A stretch of 64,000 nt of DNA, taken from Desarmillaria ectypa. Its lineage: Eukaryota > Basidiomycota > Agaricomycetes > Agaricales > Physalacriaceae. Numbering within the stretch: the first letter of the stretch is position 1; the number at the start of each line of letters is the position of its first letter. The DNA lies in assembly GCA_030407005.1 (NCBI GenBank), contig JAUDYN010000007.1, forward strand, positions 2,604,001-2,668,000, given 5' to 3'. A model generated the notes under the pieces. That model was not told where the DNA came from. It ran no database searches and was given only the letters and a program-made list of their open reading frames with translations. The position numbers and the translations under genes are program-made. Positions 1 to 12,076 of this stretch are shown piece by piece.

Positions 1-3000
1 TGACCAGCTGAAGGCCAACTTCCCCGAGCTCATCTTAAAAGAACAAAGGTACGTTCTGCCAGAGTTTTGGGATTACCTGTTCTAATCCAAGATTGGCTGT
101 AGCACCCTTGTCAGGCATTCTGCCGCGCGCGTCTTAGCCGCCATCTCATCAATTGAGGTCCCTGCAGGCACCTGGCCTCAGCTTCTGCCCTTTCTCCACC
201 AGGCCTGCACCTCTCCCATGGTTTCCCACCGTGAAGTCGGTACATTTATGCTATATTCCGTGCTCGAGAACATCTGTGAAGGTTTCCAAACTCACCTTAT
301 GGAGCTCTTCAAGCTCTTCGGGCAAACTATAAATGATCCGGAATCCATCGAAGTCCGCATCACCACAGTCAGGTTGGTACAAATCATTGACCCGTCATGA
401 TGTTAAGTTGATCAAGTATACAGAGCACTGGGTGTCATTGCCCAATACATTGATACTGATGATAAGCAGGAGCTCGTATGTGGTCGACGGTTTTCGTTTT
501 AAATACCCTCTGACGACATTCTAGGCCATGTATCAAGCTCTCCTTCCCGCCATAATTCAAGTCATTGGCCAGACGGTCGAGACTGGCAATGACGCCGGAG
601 CGCGCCATTTGTTCGATGTTCTGGAGACCCTGCTCATCCTTGTAGGTACCATTCAGTTTTCAGCGTTGTCATTGTCATAATGACAATATCAACAGGAAGT
701 TCCCATCCTTAGCAAAAACATACCTGACCTTGTTAACTTCCTTCTCCGATGCGGAGGTAATCGCAACTTCGAAGCTGACCTGAGAGTTCTAGCTCTTAAT
801 GCATTGAACTGGACTGTTCAATAGTGAGTATCAAGGGCTGCGTCGCGTCGAATTTTGCTAAATTGGTGAACTCCGAACTAGTAAGAAATCCAAGGTCCAG
901 AGTGCCGGTCTCGCTCCCGTAATGTTGGAGCATCTCATGCCTATTACGACTGAAGAAGAGCCCGACGATGTAGACGACGAGGCGCCTTCTCGGGTGAGCG
1001 ATGTCTTTTTTTTAATGTATATTTGCCTTGACAGCGCTATTTTAGTCCGCTCTTCGAATCATCGATGGCCTTTCCTCCAACTTGCCACCCACCCAAGTTT
1101 TCCCGTTCCTGCGAAGCCTCATTGTACAATATTTCTCTTCGGCTGACCCTGCCCAGAGGCGAGGTGCCATGTTGGCTCTTGGCGTTGCTGTCGAGGGTTG
1201 CAGCGAATTCATGGGAGCTCAGATGGCCCAAGTCTGGCCCATGATCGAAGTAGGTTTGCAAGATAATGATGCTGGTGTCAGGAAAGCCACCTGTGCTGCT
1301 GTCAGCTGCCTCTGTGAATGGCTTGAGGACGAGTGTGTTGCCAAACATGCCATGCTCGTTCCAGTAAGTGCTAGCTCTCTATAAAGAGTATTTGCTTCTA
1401 AGGTTCGCAATTTGCAGGCCATAATGAACCTCATCAATGATGAGCCCACTCAGCGTGCTGCCTGTGGAGCTCTCGACACTCTTCTTGAGATCTTGCACGA
1501 TGTTATTGATCAATATCTTCACCTTATCATGGAACGTCTTGCTGGTCTCCTGGAGACAGCGCCTCTTCCCGTCAAAGCCGTCGTCACTGGTGCCATCGGA
1601 AGTGCAGCCCATGCATCCAGGGAACGTTTCCTCCCATACTTCGAGCACACCATGTCACGTCTGCAGCACTTCCTTGTTCTCACCGGTGAGGGAGAGGAGA
1701 CTGAACTTCGAGGAATCACTATGGATGCTATTGGAACGTTTGCCGAAGCTGTTGGCAAAGATCTTTTCCGGCCCTACTTCCCTGACATGATGAAGCAGGC
1801 TTTCCAAGGCATTGAGATGGAAAGTGCTCGTTTGAGAGAATGCAGTTTCTTGTTCTTTGGCGTTATGGCTAGGGTGTTCGGCGAAGAATTTGCTCCATAT
1901 CTGCCTAACGTTGTTCCTCCGTTGCTACAGAGCTGCAAACAAGACGAAGGTGGAGCAGAGTGTATGCGTCTTGTATTATGATCTTTTCGTACTATTGACG
2001 ATTTCCTCTCTAGTTTCTGTCTCTGACGCTGTCGCAGCCTTTGACTCCGGCTCTTCTCCTTCCAATGCCATTGCAATCTCTGATGATGATGGTCATGGTG
2101 CCGATGGTGTTGAGTTGGACGATCTCGATCTCAATAAGATGATGGACGTCAACAGCGCGATTGCTGTTGAAAAAGAGATTGCCGCTGACACCATCGGCAC
2201 TCTCTTCGCTTCGACCAAGCATCATTTCTTCCCTTATATCGAGCCCTGCTCCTTGGAACTCACCGAACTCCTTAATCACTACTATGAGGGCATCAGGAAG
2301 AGTGCGATGGATTCTTTGCTTGAGATCGTCAGGACCTTCTATGATTTGAGCGATCACCAAGATTGGGTTGCCGGCAAAGTTGTGGTGCGTCGCAAGTATC
2401 GGTTCGGAGTTGTCGATAGCGCCTAACGGTGCCTTTAGCGAGTGCCTGTTCAAAGCACCGTGACGGACCTCATTAACCATGTCGTCCCCAATTTACTGGA
2501 TATGTACCAGACCGAAGACAACAAGTGAGTGTTGATTTCGTTTTCATGTTGGCGCTAGCGCTACGTGATGAAAATTTTAACTCAGCTCACTTCGACGCAA
2601 ATGCGCATGAGACTACTTTTTAAATCCCTCTGATCGCATACATCGACCATCTTCTATGAAACTCTGAACTAATTGCCTTTCATTTCATAGGTCTGTCGTC
2701 TCTTCTCTATGCGTAGGTTTCGCAGAAACTTTGAATAAGATTGGTCCCGCGTTTGTCGACGGATGTGTGTTATTTCCCGATTTTGCCTCGTGCATCCCCC
2801 TTATGAGTTGACAGACCTCGACCGCGTTTCTGAGATCGCTGTTCAAATACTCGGACAAAAGGCGTTCTGTCAACAAGATCCTGACCAGGATGAAACTGAA
2901 GAAGCCCCCGAAGATCAGGCTGAATATGATTCTGTTCTGATTTCTTCCGCTGGAGACCTTGTGTCCGCTTTGGCTAACATCTTGGGTGCTGATTTTGCTC

Positions 3001-3737
3001 CAGCTTTCGGCACGTATTTCCCTCTCATCTCCAAGTTCTACGTAAGCATATTTTGTTGGTTCACGCATCCTTGTGACTGACTTCCTCTCTTCTAGAAAAA
3101 AGGCCGTTCACTTAGCGATCGCTCATCTGCCATTGGCTGCTTGGCTGAAATCATTGCTGGCATGAAAGAGTCAGTGACGCCGTCCTCGGAACCCCTTCTT
3201 GAGCTCTTTTACCGTGCCTTAAGCGACGAAGAGCCCGAGGTCCTCAGCAATGCAGCATTTGGTATCGGGTTGCTCGTCGAGCATTCTCAGATGGATTTGT
3301 CACCACAATATCTTCACGTCCTCGCTGCCCTTCAACCTCTCTTTGTCGTCCTGCCTGACAGTCCGGCTTCTCGCCTCAATGCCAAGGATAATGCGGCTGG
3401 TGCTGTTGCACGCCTCATCGTGCGGAGTACTGCCGCCCTTCCCCTCGACCAAGTCCTTCCCGTATGGCTCAATGCACTGCCATTGAAGAATGACTTCCTC
3501 GAGAATCGCCCTGTGTTCCGCGCCATCTTCCACCTTTTCCGGACCAACTCCAATGTCCTCCTCCCTCATCTTGATACTCTCTTACAAGAATTTGTTGTTG
3601 TCCTTGACCCAAGTCAGCCTGACCAAGTTGGGGACGAGGTTCGAGCAGAGCTGATTCAACTCATCGCTATGCTAAACCAAGAGGACCCGGCGAAGATTCA
3701 AGCAGCGGGGTTAGCTGTGTTCGTGCCGGGTGCTTGA
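1..3737 (+). CDS. KAP123: Karyopherin beta, importin-4/Kap123 type (5' partial)
   Basis: Nuclear import receptor that carries ribosomal proteins and histones through the nuclear pore. The gene enters the window already in frame (exon from base 2), so the N-terminal HEAT repeats are missing. I read exons joined at introns 49-114, 373-423, 476-524, 642-695, 824-881, 994-1045 and further ones near 1364, 1962, 2383, 2526, 2765 and 3042. The rebuilt protein runs through family blocks such as LPFLHQACTSP, FLYSVLENI-like, IMNLINDEPTQRAACGALD and AFGIGLLVEHSQ, all alpha-helical HEAT repeats, with the usual acidic linker (DLDLNKMMDVN). It ends at GLAVFVPGA and a TGA at 3735-3737. No frameshift was seen. 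I did not check the phase of every downstream intron. Confidence 0.93.
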
Positions 3738-4017
3738 GATAAATGAATTGTTCTGGTTGTATTCTCATTTTATTTTGCTTCACGATATTTACTACCTGTT
3801 ATGGATCCATCTACTTACGACACATGTTTTTCTTGCTTTCTTCCATCATTTTTAGAGTAGCATGTTATATTGTTGGTACCAGTGTTAAGACCTTCGGCGG
3901 CCCAGTGCTACGCGTGACAAAAATGGACGCGTTGTTGGTTCGTGTTGATCAGTGTCTTCCTGAAATCCGCCATCATCGTCGCGAACAGTGAGCTCGCTGG
4001 GCGACTCGTCAAGCAAA

Positions 4018-6887
4018 ATGGCGTGTTCGCTCTTGTCCATCTCTACAGTATCCTTTCTTTTGCTCTCTCTGATTTTAGCGTTACCCGTTCTGGCGTCTGG
4101 CGTGTTCGTCTCGGTTGAACTAGCAGCACAACTCCCACTTGTTGCACGCATTGGTGAGACCTACCTTTGGACCGTTTCGAACAGTACATTTGGCGGCTGC
4201 AGCGACGTGCTGAATCTCTCGACGTCGAGCTTGCCTCCCTGGCTATCTTTTGACCGCGACTCGACCACATTCTACGGGAAACCGATGGCGGACGACGGAA
4301 ACGGCTGGGGCATTAACATCACAGTGACTGCTCAAGGCTGCGGTTCCTCCGCTTCTTCCACTTTCACCCTTTTTCTTACATCCAACCCGGCGCCTACTCT
4401 TAACACCCCAGTGGCATCACAGTTTCGCACGCCTAATCCTTCGTTATCATCCGTATTCGAAATTAACGCGACTTCTGCACTAGCGACTCAGAATCCTGCA
4501 CTACGGATTCCACCAAGATGGTCATTTAGCATCGGCTTTCAGGGAAACACCTTCACTTCCCCGGACCGCCTGCACTACGCGTTGTTGCAAGCAGATGGCT
4601 CGCCTATTCCCTCTTGGATGCGGTACAACTCCCAGGAATTTACTCTCGGAGGCGTTACTCCGGTAAGGGAATCTGTGCCTATACCTTCCACATACAGTCT
4701 GGTCCTGCATGCATCAGATGAAGAAGGGACGACGGCGCTACAGCAACGATTCGATATTGTCTTGGCTGATCACGACGTTTCGTTATCTCGTTCAGTTCTC
4801 CCTACCATCAATGTCACTGCCGGCACACCTTTCAGCCTAGCTCTAAACTCGTCACTTGATTTCTCGGGTGTTTTAGTAGATGGTGAACCATTCCAACCCG
4901 AATACCTTGCTGATTTGTTGGTCGATACGTCTTGCTGTGCATGGTTATCGTATGACCAGAAGACGAGGCATTTGTCTGGAAATTCGGCTTCGGACTCTCA
5001 GAGCCGCGAACCAGTTCTTCTCGTCAAGCTGGTCACCATCTTTAACGAGACACTCCAGACGAACGTTTCCATGGCATTAGTTCCTTCTTATTTTTCTACA
5101 GGCACAATACCACCTATCGTGGTCGGTGGTGATGGACACTTGAAATTTGATCTGAATCCTTACTTCTCTAACACCAGCGAATCCAACGATGTCGACTTGA
5201 GCGCTTCCTATGATCCTAGTGAGGCCGGCAACACAATGTACTTCGATGGCCAAACTGCCATGCTGAATGGCACCATTCCGAGCACTTTTTCCAGGAAGCC
5301 TATCAACGTCACCTTTGCTGCGTATTCCCGCACTACACATTCGACTTCGCACACCAGTGTTTCCATCACCCTTGTTCCTTCTGGTCACAAATCGGAGGAC
5401 TTTGATGGCTCAGGTCGCCATGGTGGTCTCTCTGGTCCAACTCACGCTAAGCTTGTACTGGGATTGAGCATAGCGTTCGGGGTAGTTGGTGGGATGCTTG
5501 GCCTCGGAATTCTTCTAGCATTGTTTAGGCGTTGCGCACGAGTTGAAGATACTGCTTTGGGAGGCCAAGTGGGTCAGCAAGCCTGGTCTGAAAAGGACCG
5601 TAAGTGGTATGGCGTCGAAGAAGGAAAAGAATATGGGCATTCGGAGAGAGTGAGTTTCCGCTATCTTGAGCTATTCCAAATCATTGACTTACATATCATC
5701 AGTCACCAGAGTACACCCGAAGCCCTCCCAATTACGGGAATCTTGGTCTACATCGCGTCTTGGAAAGGAGTCGCTCTGATCTACCATCCAATTCTGGCAT
5801 GCAGAGTCCCGGAGTAATGAGCAAACGAGAGTTCATCGCGAGGATTCGAGAAACCGTACGGACCGTCAGTGACAAATATGCTCGATCATGGCTAGCTCCT
5901 CAAGTCATCAATCTGAACCGGCCAGTCATTGGAAAACCAATATTGATCACCCCGGTTCCAGTTTCTTGTTCCCCTCCTGATCCTTTCAGTGACCTCAACT
6001 CGGGTCCTGGCAGTAGTTTCTTGACGAGAACGTCGTCGTCATCCGATGATGGCTCCATTCCACAAAGACGAACTGATTGTTTGACTCGCCCCCCGCCTGT
6101 TGTTCATTTTGAGGATAGTCGAAACGTATCCAGGGACTCCATTGCATCGGTTGTTGCTCATGCCGCTGAAGCTGTTGTGCAGACAGCGTCCAGGACCAGC
6201 ATACGAAGTGCCATGTCTATATCTTCCGACCATCACGAACCTATGCCGTCTCCCGTCGCCGTTCGACCTCGTCTCGTACCCTTCACCAGTGCGACTCGCG
6301 TCCCAGTTCCCAGTATGTCCGTGACATCTCCTGATTCTCCCGAAAGCAGCATCGAGGGCCCTCAGCGAGTCACGAGCCAGAAGGCGCTGGTGGAGAAGCA
6401 GGTACGGACACCATTCTCAGGTGTCAAGAAGAGCGGAAGCGGCGACGAACTCGCTATTGGTATTCACTATGTGCAAGCGTTGGGCGCGGAAAATCCTGTA
6501 AACACTGCAGGGTCAACGCTGACGGTTTCGACGAATGTCCGATCCTCATTTTCTTCTCTAGAGTCTTCTCACCATGGACATGAGACGGGCGAGATAAAAG
6601 CAGTCAAAATGGTAGCAAGAGTTGGGGAGCGGTTCAAATTCCGCATTGCCCTTGAAGCGACTTCTCCGGGCTCGTATGGTGGATCCCGCAGATTGCAAGC
6701 GAGACTGGTGTCTGGGCAGTCGTTGCCGAAGTTCTTGCATGTTGACCTTAATGGGAGACGAGGATCGGCCGCTGTAGCGTTTTATGGTGTGCCCAGTGCT
6801 GCGGACACTGGAGAGTTCGATACGGGCGTGTACGACGGGAATGTTTGTGTAGGTCGACTGTACTTGGAGGTCATTGGTCGGGGATAA
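4018..6887 (+). CDS. AXL2: Axl2-like cadherin-fold membrane protein
   Basis: Two exons (4018-5649 and 5703-6887) joined in phase 0 give 938 aa. The ATG at 4018 is followed by a hydrophobic signal peptide (residues about 5-25, core SFLLLSLILALPVLASG). An upstream in-frame GTG at 3988 is not needed. Several dystroglycan-type cadherin-like domains follow, with WSFSIGFQGNTF and LPPWLSFDRDSTTFYG, the latter being the typical 'P.WL.FD..T..F.G' pattern. One transmembrane helix lies at about residues 480-505 (VLGLSIAFGVVGGMLGLGILL). The cytoplasmic tail is about 430 aa, rich in Ser/Pro, and ends in a beta-rich segment. In yeast Axl2 marks axial bud sites. In a mushroom its role is more likely general cell polarity or septation, which is inference. 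BUD6 lies 55 kb away, probably by chance. Confidence 0.82.
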
Positions 6888-7101
6888 GATCTCCTTCGAC
6901 TCTCCTTTTTTCTTCTCTATTTTATCGCGTACTATAACATGTATCAACACCTCTATTGTATCCAGCACTAGTATTCAGTAACTCCCCTCTATTTGTATCG
7001 TACATACTATTTTCTATACCCTTATTTACATACCACTAGACATCATTTTTATTTAGCGCAAAGTTAATCACACATTTTTTCCATCACAGTGGAATTTAAA
7101 A

Positions 7102-8470
7102 TCAATCCAAAGTGCCCTGCGCTTCGATCATCGCCTGGTAGAGACCATGTTGTTCACCTAGTCCATAAGTCAATGTCATGCGCCCCAAGATATCGATGCC
7201 ACTTGTGGCCGCAGTCTCGAGCTAGTAGATAGAGCAGATCAGTCAACGGCTATGCATAATAGATTGACGCTCACTAGAGATATGACATCCTCCAGGAGAT
7301 GTGCCTGCCCCACAGCCATACCAAATCCCGGTCCTTCATAATCTGCGTTGGCGATGTGAACATGGAAATGATCTGCCTGAGAGTAGGAAAAATCTAGGCC
7401 AAAGAAGATCAAGGATACGAACAGTAACTGGGTTGATAATGGATCCACATCCTAAGCGAACCGGTTGGCAACCCCCATTTCTCTTGAACGACCCGATAGG
7501 CCTCTTTCCGAATGGACTTCAAGAGAGGAAGGTGCCCTAGAAGATAACCATCAGACCGGTCGCAGTTCCGATACTCAATATCTGCATGCTGTTACCAAAA
7601 CGCAGGTCACGAAGACTACGAAGGGCGGGCTCTCGCGCGATCGCGACCAGGTACAAGCTCCCAATGGTGTGTAAGTCCCATTTCATGTCGGGCAGCAAAA
7701 TAAATTCAGGAGAAGAAAACAATACGGCCTCTTGCTCAGCTTCCCCAGAAAGGATTTTTGTTACCCTGAAAATCATCATCAATGAGGGCGACAACTGTGC
7801 AATAATTAGGAACGGGCATACCAACGCGTCCGAGCAGGAGGAAAGGTGTCGATATACGGCCTCACTATACTGGCGTATAGTTCTGGCGTCTCACGCACGA
7901 GGGTAGATTTCTGTGGGGAATACTGTTACTTTTTGTGAGTATCTAGATCGTCCTTCAAGGGCGTGCACGCATGATACCTTCCGAATATGATCATCTGTGG
8001 CAGGGCATATAATGTCAATTTTAACGTCCCCCTGCGGTTGCTGCTCCTCTGAGGATGATAGCCAACCCGCGAGCCACGAGTACTGTACCAGGATATTAAT
8101 TCAAGGACTGGTATTGACCATGGGAGTTGCCACCCACGATGTCAGTTGATTGGATTAGCTTCACGCTGGAGACGATCGTTGGCTGTTCAGATTGGAAGAA
8201 ACGTTCGGAAAGCTCTGGGACGAAAGCGGTCTTTTCGATGCGAATGATAGCCCTCAGGCGCTCCGATGTATATTCAATTCCATGGGTCTCGGTATCGTCT
8301 GGACGGCCTAGCAACCAGGAGGCGGGAAATGAGCCAAGCAGGGCAATTCTTTTCTTTTCGGGTTCTAATTCCGGAATGGTTAGTCTAGAGAGTCAGGGTG
8401 CGGGTGCAAGGGCACCTTCGTTCAGAGTCCTATCAAATTTGAATGATTTGAGTTTCGCCAGGGCATCCAT
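7102..8470 (-). CDS. DCS1: Scavenger mRNA decapping enzyme DcpS (HIT family)
   Basis: Hydrolyses the m7GpppN cap fragment left after 3'-5' mRNA decay. Eight exons sum to 972 nt (323 aa): 8470-8416, 8364-8138, 8082-7978, 7910-7822, 7765-7602, 7536-7423, 7372-7275 and 7221-7102. The order of motifs is that of the family: AIIRIEKTAF near the N-terminus, VKIDIICPATDDHIRK, RETPELYASIVRPYI, ILLPDMKWD, SLYLVAIAREPALRSLRDL, then the histidine triad YYHFHVHIANADYEG and VGQAHLLEDVISL. The triad codons are split by an intron between TAC T and AT CAT. The first intron (51 nt) removes an in-frame TGA and has a perfect CTAAC branch point. The product is of normal length and should be active. Confidence 0.93.
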
Positions 8471-8746
8471 GATTAAAGTTCGGAGTATGTAAGTAAAAGT
8501 CCCATTTAAAGAATGACACGAGTCGTATTGGTGCATTATTATTTAGCTTGTCCCAAGGGATCGAGTCAGATATGTACACACGAAAGCAACAACATGAACA
8601 GACAAGAAAACAGAATATGTACCGTTGACTACTAAACGGATAGCTAGCGTAGGTCTTCAATGTTCATTCTACCGCTCCCATTACACAGCGATAACACCCC
8701 CTCACCGCCGCATCACCCGGTGCCACCACATCGTACGACTAGCTCC

Positions 8747-9170
8747 TTATGATTTCCAGATGAGGATAGCAAGCGAGCCAACGTAGAAATAGATGAAATG
8801 TTTGGTTTCTGGGGGGAGCAAGCAGATGAGCAGGCTGAGCAGGACGCGTCGAGGGCGCCGAGTCCCATCGAGCATGGCAGAGGCACTCACCATGTGTAAC
8901 ATAGCTCCCAAAGTTCTTCCCAACGACGACGTGCCATGTAGGACCGTGTCTTCTATCAAACTCTTTCTTGATCTGAGCAGCAATGTCTTTCTCGATGTTG
9001 TACTTCTCGAGTGCTGCCGACGCGATGTCCACACTCTCTTGTTGCATCTCCTCGCTCATGTCCACATTCTTGATGATTGCCTTTGGTGCCAAGGCCCCGT
9101 CAGTAGCACGAGGGCCTGAGCCGGCATCAATGGAGGAAGAGGTGGGCGCGTCTGTTTTCTCTGCCATCAT
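8747..9170 (-). CDS. DYN2: Dynein light chain LC8
   Basis: Dimeric hub protein of the dynein motor and many other complexes. Two exons (9170-8891 and 8808-8747) with one 80-nt intron give 113 aa. The core shows the LC8 signatures [36 protein letters not shown] and, after the intron, [20 protein letters not shown], which forms the strand-swapped dimer surface. The core is close to the usual 89 aa. It is preceded by a 20-30 aa Ser/Ala/Thr-rich extension that LC8 proteins normally lack. Two ATGs stand in tandem at 9170 and 9167, and the first is used here. It lies about 280 bases upstream of the DcpS start on the same strand. Confidence 0.95.
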
Positions 9171-12076
9171 GGTTGGGTACAGAGGGGATCTGGGCGATAC
9201 GGTGAGATGAGGAAGCTTTTATACGGGAGAAATGAGTACCCTTTTGTGATCTGCAGGCGAGGTGAAATGGAGGTCGTTGTGGAATGAGCCGGTCGTAGGC
9301 AAGAATCAGGGTTGAAAATTGGGGCACGTGGTCTAGGCTTTTATGACTTGGGCACGGACACTGGCAGGCAGTAAAAGTTAGCATGCACATGGTACCCATC
9401 CTCAACGGCTGCAGTCGTCCTCTTTTCGGGTTTCGGGCGATTCATTTACCAGCAACCTGCCATCCGTCTGGTTCATTTTCTGTTCGCTGGTTTGCCTGCC
9501 ATCCTCGAATTTTCTAACAGCACATGCTTCCATCTCACGGCTCTGTACTACTACCCCCACGTCCGAACTGGTTCTCGACTTGTTGACCTTCTTTACCCTC
9601 AGAGAGAAGCAGCCGCTGTGGCATAGTGAAATAAATTTTATATAGATTTGCTTTCCTCCCTTTGTCTTTGCCCATATGGGCTCCTCAAAATATTTCTCGC
9701 CCTCGTTTTGACTGCATGATCTCTGTCGTGGCGTACACAACCATACGACACCGTGCCTGTATGTGGTTCTCACCCTCGACTATCATCGTACCTGGTCCTT
9801 GCTAAGACGTTCTCGCCTTGCCAATAATGCGAGTTTGCCGCCTCGTATTCATAATAATATCAGGGATGTTTCATCATCGACCTGTTCTCGTGTTCTCCTG
9901 ACCCAATGCCGCTCCTTCTGCTCCATATGCTTACCAGTGTCCCGCGATAATAATCTGTTGGCCTCTTCACGTACACATAAATACCCGAGAAGCCACCTCA
10001 CTCCTCATGTTGACCATCACTTGAGCATCCATTCGTGTGGGCTGACATCATATTTTACGCTTGATTCAATGCACCGCCCACATGTTTGCGTTTGCTATAC
10101 TTGTCTTATTCAATGTTGCCGACCTTGAGCGTTTCTTTTATCTTCGACTTGCTTGTTCCACGTTCTGGATAGACACTATCGCGTTAATCCGCAGTTTCTG
10201 GACACTATCTCTTGGTCATCATAGATGATGCATCATGGAGAACGCGTATTTTCTGTCAAGATCTATCACACGACAGTTTCTAACAGCGTCGGAATGCTCA
10301 TGGAAACTCAACACAAAGCTGATTTTAGCCATGTTCGTGTGCTGATGTAGAGGGTACTCTTGGCAATCTGTCTGGATATCGATGAGGTCTGATACAAGCA
10401 CTTGCTGATATGTTTAAGATTACCATGATCTATAGCCACCATGTTTCCCGTAATATCCTTCTTTTTCACAATCCATAACATTCCCGGGTAGGTCTGATTT
10501 ATTCATCAAAACTGTTCACGATCAATAGTAGACTGGTGCACATTATGAGTCAGGGCCCTCCATGCAAGCGCTGCAGATTGCCTATGAGAATATACGTACG
10601 TTGCAAGAAGTGGAGACGCGATATGTTTGCTATATGTAATCTTCCCGATACCCAGACGCGAGTGGCTCCTCCTATTCCGCTCAACCGACGTGATTTCAAC
10701 CGCACAGCGCGTGAAGCAATGCTCTAGAACGAATTCGGAGCGTGTCACCAGACATGGTCTATGTACGGCTCGTACGCGCCCCGCAGTCTTAGATGGTACA
10801 GATATATCCCGGTACTTCACAAGGACGTCCACGAAATGCCGCCTTCGTGAGAACAAGTAGCCAACTTGTCTCGTAAATAGTTTCGTGAGGGTTATGGATT
10901 TGTTCTAGATTTGTATGCTCAAGTTCTCCTCCATCTGAAATGTCATCTGAACAAGGTGGACCAAGTCGCGTAGGGCCGCGGAAGTTTCTACTAAATAAGA
11001 CCGGGCCGGCGGGATGATTTGGTTCCGTTTCCGCGTTGGGGAGGATCGGTAGCAGCATTTACTCTAAGATTTACATTACGAACGGATGTCAGCGAAAGCA
11101 TCAATAGCTGCAATTGGGGATATAATCTATCATCGGGATTTTACGGTACCCTGAAATCGCGGCATTGCGCGAAGACCTTAAGGACTCGGAGAACATCATC
11201 GGTAAATTAACCAGTTGACGCTCATACTAGTATTGGAAAATAAATGTGTTGGGAGGCGTCCAAGGATTGCCTCCGTCATGAAATGTCGTCGGACCTAAGG
11301 GTGGCGATCGCACTGGCACCGGGATTTGCTATCAGTGGATTCATGGTTGTAGTGGATATCCGTCTTTCACGGCGTCTGAATGGCGCCGAAGCAAGTACGG
11401 CTTGGTGCGATAACTTCTTTGAGTTACTATCGAAGTCCATCGCTATGGTTAATGTTGAATGTACTTATTCTACATCATTAAAGAGATGCAGTTGCCGTCA
11501 CGGTTTACTTACGTGCTATCATTGCTGTGCTACGTAATAGACTTGCTAGAATCAATCTCGGATGTCATTCGACTGGAGCCAGAGTCTAAGAAAGCACCAA
11601 TGACAAGGTAGATTGTTCTCCCCCAATAGACGCGAGAATGTCCCCAGGATAGGCCGATACATTTGGGGCGCCACCGCGTCGACACAGGCCGGTAATCATC
11701 CCCAGAAGAAAGCGGATCGAATGCCAGGGAACAAGGTTGTTGACTGCCGTAAAAAGGTACATGACAATATCGACCAGTCTAGATTGTACATTTTTCTACA
11801 GATTTTTTCCCCAGAGAGCATCATTAGTATCGATTCCGATGAGGTAGACTCCGTAGATACATAGGCATATTGGTGAAGGAGAACCGAAAGGACTTTATAG
11901 TGGGACGGATGAGGTAAGCAGCGAGATTTTTGGGGCGCTTCCGATCAGTTATTGACCCCAGTAAAACCCGGGTGACCCCTACTTTTCCTTCATTACTTCC
12001 ACTGGGTCTACCTTTTTAACGACCAGTTCGGCCTTTCTCGTCGTTCTGCACGTCCAGCACCCACTCTTGAACCGCC
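9171..12076. other. 2.9-kb stretch without a convincing gene
   Basis: Lies between the divergently read DYN2 (minus) and ACC1 (plus), so it must hold both promoters. Open frames of 60-145 codons occur on both strands (for example 9402-9773 minus and 10506-10856 minus), but none has recognisable motifs or continues across splice sites. A short plus-strand stretch near 11284-11430 and a minus-strand one near 11870-11620 have a membrane-protein flavour and may be remains of a decayed transporter; this is a guess. A CACGTG E-box lies at about 9326-9331, roughly 155 bases upstream of the LC8 start. The last 100 bases before ACC1 are pyrimidine-rich. Confidence 0.5.

Noticed and set aside
3988..4017. 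Upstream start for the Axl2-like protein
   Set aside because: The codon at 3988 is GTG. The first ATG is at 4018 and is followed at once by a good signal peptide.
9402..9773. 124-codon open frame on the minus strand
   Set aside because: Low-complexity charged sequence with no motif, no splice partners and no context; probably chance.
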